Position numbers and translations under genes: made by a program | From: JBICIG01 sp043101605 | Lineage (GTDB): Bacteria > Planctomycetota > Phycisphaerae > Phycisphaerales > UBA1924 | Assembly (NCBI GenBank): GCA_043101605.1 | Contig: JBICIG010000082.1 | Span: 1-17,613 of the forward strand | Direction: 5' to 3' | Length of the DNA: 17,613 nucleotides | Notes under the pieces: model-generated | What the model saw: only the letters and a program-made list of their open reading frames with translations | Databases searched by the model: none | Told to the model about the DNA's origin: nothing | Part shown: positions 15,867 to 17,613 of the stretch, in pieces | How the letters are laid out: each line of letters opens with the position of its first letter | Numbering within the stretch: the first letter of the stretch is position 1

Positions 15867-15872
15867 CTCCCT
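15867..15872 (-). promoter_or_regulatory. Shine-Dalgarno site fixing the giant gene start
   Basis: AGGGAG on the minus strand lies 6 bases before ATG 15860. It supports this start over the in-frame ATG at 16295. Confidence 0.75.
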
Positions 15873-15975
15873 GATTGCGAGAGGGCTTGGAGGCTGGCCC
15901 TGGTCCTGCCGACAATGCTGCCGACTCTTCCGCCGACGCCGCTCTCGAATGTCGAGACGCAGCTTAGCCTGTTCC

Positions 15976-15999
15976 GCCGCTCCATGCGGGGGGAGCGGC
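15976..15999 (-). other. Leader hairpin of the giant gene
   Basis: GCCGCTCC and GGAGCGGC form a perfect 8-bp stem with an 8-base loop, in the predicted 5' untranslated region 116-139 bases before the start codon. It could stabilise the message. No switch-like alternative structure was worked out. Confidence 0.45.
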
Positions 16000-16057
16000 T
16001 GGTTCGGAGCGACCCTGGCAAGCGCCTGGCGACGCCGGGTACTCCTCGCTGTGTGGG

Positions 16058-16087
16058 ATCCTAACAGATCCGTGAACTTCCTGTCCA
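16058..16087 (-). promoter_or_regulatory. Predicted housekeeping-type promoter of the giant gene
   Basis: On the minus strand TGGACA (16082-16087, 5 of 6 to TTGACA) is followed after 18 bases by TAGGAT (16058-16063, 4 of 6 to TATAAT, fits TANNNT). Transcription would begin near 16050, giving a leader of about 190 bases. A second, perfect TTGACA (16106-16111) lies upstream but has no matching -10. Confidence 0.5.
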
Positions 16088-16107
16088 GACCGTCGGGTTC
16101 GGATCTG
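16065..16107. repeat. Inverted repeat spanning the giant gene promoter -35
   Basis: CAGATCCG (16065-16072) and CGGATCTG (16100-16107) are perfect inverted arms, 27 bases apart. They flank the -35 box, and one arm lies in the -10/-35 spacer. It is a candidate operator. Confidence 0.4.
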
Positions 16108-16157
16108 TCAAATTGGCCACGCCCGACACCGATCGATCCGCTCTTGCCGACGCGCCA

Positions 16158-16190
16158 GTTGCGTCGAAGTTCCACGAAATCCGTCGCAAC
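16158..16190 (-). other. Hairpin downstream of the racemase-like gene
   Basis: GTTGCGTCG and CGTCGCAAC arms (one mismatch) sit 14-46 bases past the racemase stop, with an inner TTC/GAA pairing. No T-tract follows, so termination here would be factor-dependent. A perfect 12-base palindrome, GGTCCCGGGACC (16193-16204), touches the stop codon. Confidence 0.4.
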
Positions 16191-16203
16191 AGGGTCCCGG
16201 GAC

Positions 16204-16908
16204 CTACTCCGTGCCGTCCCGCCCCGCCGCGTGCGCCACCGCCCGGGCGGTGAGGATGTCCGCCGCGTCGTAGATCGGCATCGGAAGCTCCACATCCCGG
16301 AGGACCAGCGGCACCTCCGAAGACCCCAGAATCAACCCTTGGCAACCGCGGTCTGCCAGCCGGCCGCAACTGGTCAAGAACGCCGCCCGAGACTCCGGCC
16401 GCACCCTCCCGAAGATCAGCTCTCCCACGATCATCCGGTCCATCGCGTCGGCCTCGTCAGGCTCCGGGACCAGCACCTGCACTCCCCGCAGCCCCAGCCT
16501 CGTCTGGTAGGTCGCGCCCGATGTCACCCACTTGGTCCCCACAAGCCCGACCACATCCCGACCGTCCCGGGTGATCGCGTCGGCCACGAGGTCCGGGATC
16601 GACAGCCACGGAATCGGGGAGTCGTGCTCGGCCAGGTGGATCGCGTACTGGATCGCGTTGTCCGGCGAGATGCAGAAGTCCGCCCCGCAGTCGGCCAGGA
16701 TCTCCGCGCTGCGCCGCAGCAGGTCCGCCACCCCGTGCCAGTCCCCAGCCCTGATCGCGTCGATGTAGTACGCCAGCGGCTCGTTGTGCAGCGAGATCCG
16801 CGGGTGCTCGTGGGGCTCGAGCAGTTCGGCGGCGTGCCTCGATAGATGCCGCACACACAGCGCCGCCCCTTCGGGGCTGACGCCGACGATGCCGATGTGC
16901 TTGGTCAA
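16204..16908 (-). CDS. Asp/Glu racemase-like protein lacking both catalytic cysteines
   Basis: A 234-residue member of the aspartate/glutamate racemase superfamily by its overall pattern: KHIGIVGVSPEGAA (3-16), GADFCISPDNAIQ (75-87), GTKWVTSGATYQTRL (124-138) and GLILGSSEVPLVL (191-203). Active racemases use two cysteines, typically in CNTxH and GCTE motifs. Here the first region reads SPDNAIQ (no Cys at the motif; one Cys lies three residues before it, C79) and the second reads GSSE (Ser196 for Cys). Cofactor-independent racemization by the usual two-base mechanism is therefore doubtful, and another reaction or a binding role is possible. The start is TTG 16908, chosen because AGGGAGG lies 5 bases upstream and the protein then begins at the first strand of the fold. 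The frame is open to 16983. It diverges from hscB. Confidence 0.85.
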   Translation of the reverse strand: MTKHIGIVGVSPEGAALCVRHLSRHAAELLEPHEHPRISLHNEPLAYYIDAIRAGDWHGVADLLRRSAEILADCGADFCISPDNAIQYAIHLAEHDSPIPWLSIPDLVADAITRDGRDVVGLVGTKWVTSGATYQTRLGLRGVQVLVPEPDEADAMDRMIVGELIFGRVRPESRAAFLTSCGRLADRGCQGLILGSSEVPLVLRDVELPMPIYDAADILTARAVAHAAGRDGTE

Positions 16909-16913
16909 CGGGA

Positions 16914-16920
16914 CCTCCCT
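16914..16920 (-). promoter_or_regulatory. Strong Shine-Dalgarno site that selects a TTG start
   Basis: AGGGAGG on the minus strand sits 5 bases before TTG 16908. It is the best ribosome-binding site in the window and decides the racemase-like start against the upstream in-frame ATG codons at 16983 and 16956. Confidence 0.8.
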
Positions 16921-16954
16921 TCCTTGGGCGCTGACCTCCTCCTCAGCCGACCCC

Positions 16955-16983
16955 ATGGTCCGCGGAACGGCCGCCGGAGTCAA
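16955..16983 (-). promoter_or_regulatory. Possible promoter of the racemase-like gene
   Basis: TTGACT (16978-16983, minus strand) is followed after 17 bases by GACCAT (16955-16960), a poor -10. It lies in the 99-bp divergent spacer and would give a leader of about 40 bases. Confidence 0.3.
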
Positions 16984-16996
16984 CGCCCACGCCGCC

Positions 16997-17002
16997 TACC
17001 GT
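16997..17002 (+). promoter_or_regulatory. Possible -10 box of a leaderless hscB transcript
   Basis: TACCGT fits TANNNT and ends 5 bases before GTG 17008, the spacing seen for leaderless messages. No Shine-Dalgarno is visible before hscB, and no clear -35 was found. Confidence 0.25.
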
Positions 17003-17007
17003 TGGGC

Positions 17008-17535
17008 GTGACGCCCGACCCGTTCCAGATCCTCGGCCTGCCGCGACGGTTCCGTCTGGACCGGGCGGCGATCGAATCGGCCTACCTCGCCGCGATCGCC
17101 GCGAGCCATCCCGACCTTGCGGGAGCCGACGACGCCGCGGCGACCGCCGACGCCTCGGCCCTCAACGACGCCCGGGCCGATCTGCTGAACTCTGAGAAGC
17201 GGGCGAACCTCCTCCATGCAGCGCTCGGCGGCCCGTCCGCCGCCGAGAACCGCGACCTCCCCGATGGCTTCCTCATGGAGATCATGACCACCCGCCAGCA
17301 GGTCGAGGCCGCGATCGAATCGGGCGATGCCGCCCGGCGGGAGGAGTGGCAGCGGTGGGCGCTCGAGCAGCGGGCGTGGTACGAGGACCGGGCCGCCGAG
17401 GTCCTCGACGCCGAACACCCCGTACCCGCCGCCCTGGCCGACCTCCGCCCGACCCTCAACGCGTGGCGGTACATCGAGCGCCTGATCGAGCAACTCGATC
17501 CGGACTACGACCCCAATCGGGCCGACTTCCTCTGA
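17008..17535 (+). CDS. hscB: Fe-S cluster assembly co-chaperone HscB-like
   Basis: A J-domain co-chaperone of 175 residues, close to the usual HscB length of about 171. HscB delivers the scaffold protein IscU to the Hsp70 HscA during iron-sulfur cluster transfer. The family start DPFQILGLPRRFRLD (4-18) is clear, HPD (34-36) is the ATPase-stimulating motif, and ALNDARADLLNSEKRANLL (51-69) is the typical end of the J-domain. The C-terminal helical bundle with LPDGFLMEIMTTRQQVEAA (84-102) matches the IscU-binding domain. No N-terminal zinc-finger cysteines are present. The start is GTG 17008, with TTG 17002 in frame as an alternative; neither has a Shine-Dalgarno. No other isc or suf genes are in the window. 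It diverges from the racemase-like gene across 99 bases. Confidence 0.88.
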   Translation: MTPDPFQILGLPRRFRLDRAAIESAYLAAIAASHPDLAGADDAAATADASALNDARADLLNSEKRANLLHAALGGPSAAENRDLPDGFLMEIMTTRQQVEAAIESGDAARREEWQRWALEQRAWYEDRAAEVLDAEHPVPAALADLRPTLNAWRYIERLIEQLDPDYDPNRADFL

Positions 17536-17597
17536 CGCGGCCGCGGCCCGCCCCCGGAATACGCGGGCTGATGCGCGGGTTGATCCGTCGATTCCGC

Positions 17598-17613
17598 AGA
17601 TCGGAAGAGCACA
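17598..17613 (+). other. Illumina TruSeq adapter remnant at the contig end
   Basis: The final 16 bases, AGATCGGAAGAGCACA, equal the first 16 bases of the common TruSeq adapter. This is a sequencing artefact, not genome sequence. The 62 bases between hscB and it (17536-17597) show only a CGCGGCCGCG palindrome. Confidence 0.93.

Larger units (their letters stand above)
15861..16203. other. 343-bp spacer: leader and promoter of the giant gene
   Basis: No convincing gene is seen here, although a frame is open. The spacer holds a probable promoter (16058-16087), a leader of about 190 bases with a perfect 8-bp hairpin (arms 15976-15983 and 15992-15999), three GCCGAC hexamers at an exact 12-base period (15908, 15920 and 15932), and a hairpin beyond the racemase stop (16158-16190). 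Confidence 0.7.

Noticed and set aside
15861..16295. N-terminal extension of the giant gene to ATG 16295
   Set aside because: The extra 145 residues are Arg/Pro-rich, contain the only cysteines, run through the probable promoter and overlap the racemase-like gene. ATG 15860 has a strong Shine-Dalgarno.
17536..17545. CGCGGCCGCG palindrome after hscB considered as a terminator
   Set aside because: It is only a 10-base GC palindrome without a loop or T-tract, common by chance at this GC content.

Overview
The window looks like one end-to-end contig from a high-GC planctomycete, most likely class Phycisphaerae. The best lineage marker is a LEPR-XLL motif (LEPRVLLAGD) at the N-terminus of a very large exported protein. 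This motif is characteristic of planctomycete surface and secreted giants. GTG and TTG starts, long antisense open frames caused by GC-rich codon use, and the gene families present all fit. The left edge cuts a gene. The last 16 bases match an Illumina TruSeq adapter, so the right edge is an assembly end carrying untrimmed adapter.

Layout, right to left, because nearly everything is on the minus strand. At the right, hscB (plus strand, 17008-17535) diverges from an Asp/Glu-racemase-like gene (16204-16908). A 343-bp spacer (15861-16203) carries a good promoter candidate. Next comes a 2544-residue, cysteine-free surface protein (8226-15860). It is built from about ten PPC-like beta-sandwich domains, a seven-repeat beta-propeller that appears to be inserted inside one of those sandwiches, and four C-terminal modules of about 110 residues. 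It ends at a strong intrinsic terminator (8134-8172), so it is probably monocistronic.

A redox pair follows: an exported stand-alone DsbD N-terminal-like protein (7127-8068) and an exported single-CPFV redoxin (6340-6993), closed by a second intrinsic terminator (6273-6314). The rest (6158 down to 1) is a tightly packed probable operon: an enlarged RseP-type site-2 protease with four PDZ-like segments, a membrane-anchored alpha/beta hydrolase, deoC, a complete aldehyde dehydrogenase, and the N-terminal part of a second aldehyde dehydrogenase whose cofactor and oxyanion residues are replaced.

DeoC splits deoxyribose-5-phosphate into glyceraldehyde-3-phosphate and acetaldehyde, and an adjacent aldehyde dehydrogenase can oxidise the acetaldehyde. 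The catalytic plus degenerate aldehyde dehydrogenase pair resembles a split version of the two-domain ALDH16 enzymes. No RNA genes, CRISPR arrays, insertion sequences or defence systems were seen. The most unusual items are the nested architecture of the giant protein, the degenerate partner aldehyde dehydrogenase, the racemase homologue lacking both catalytic cysteines, and the enlarged RseP.
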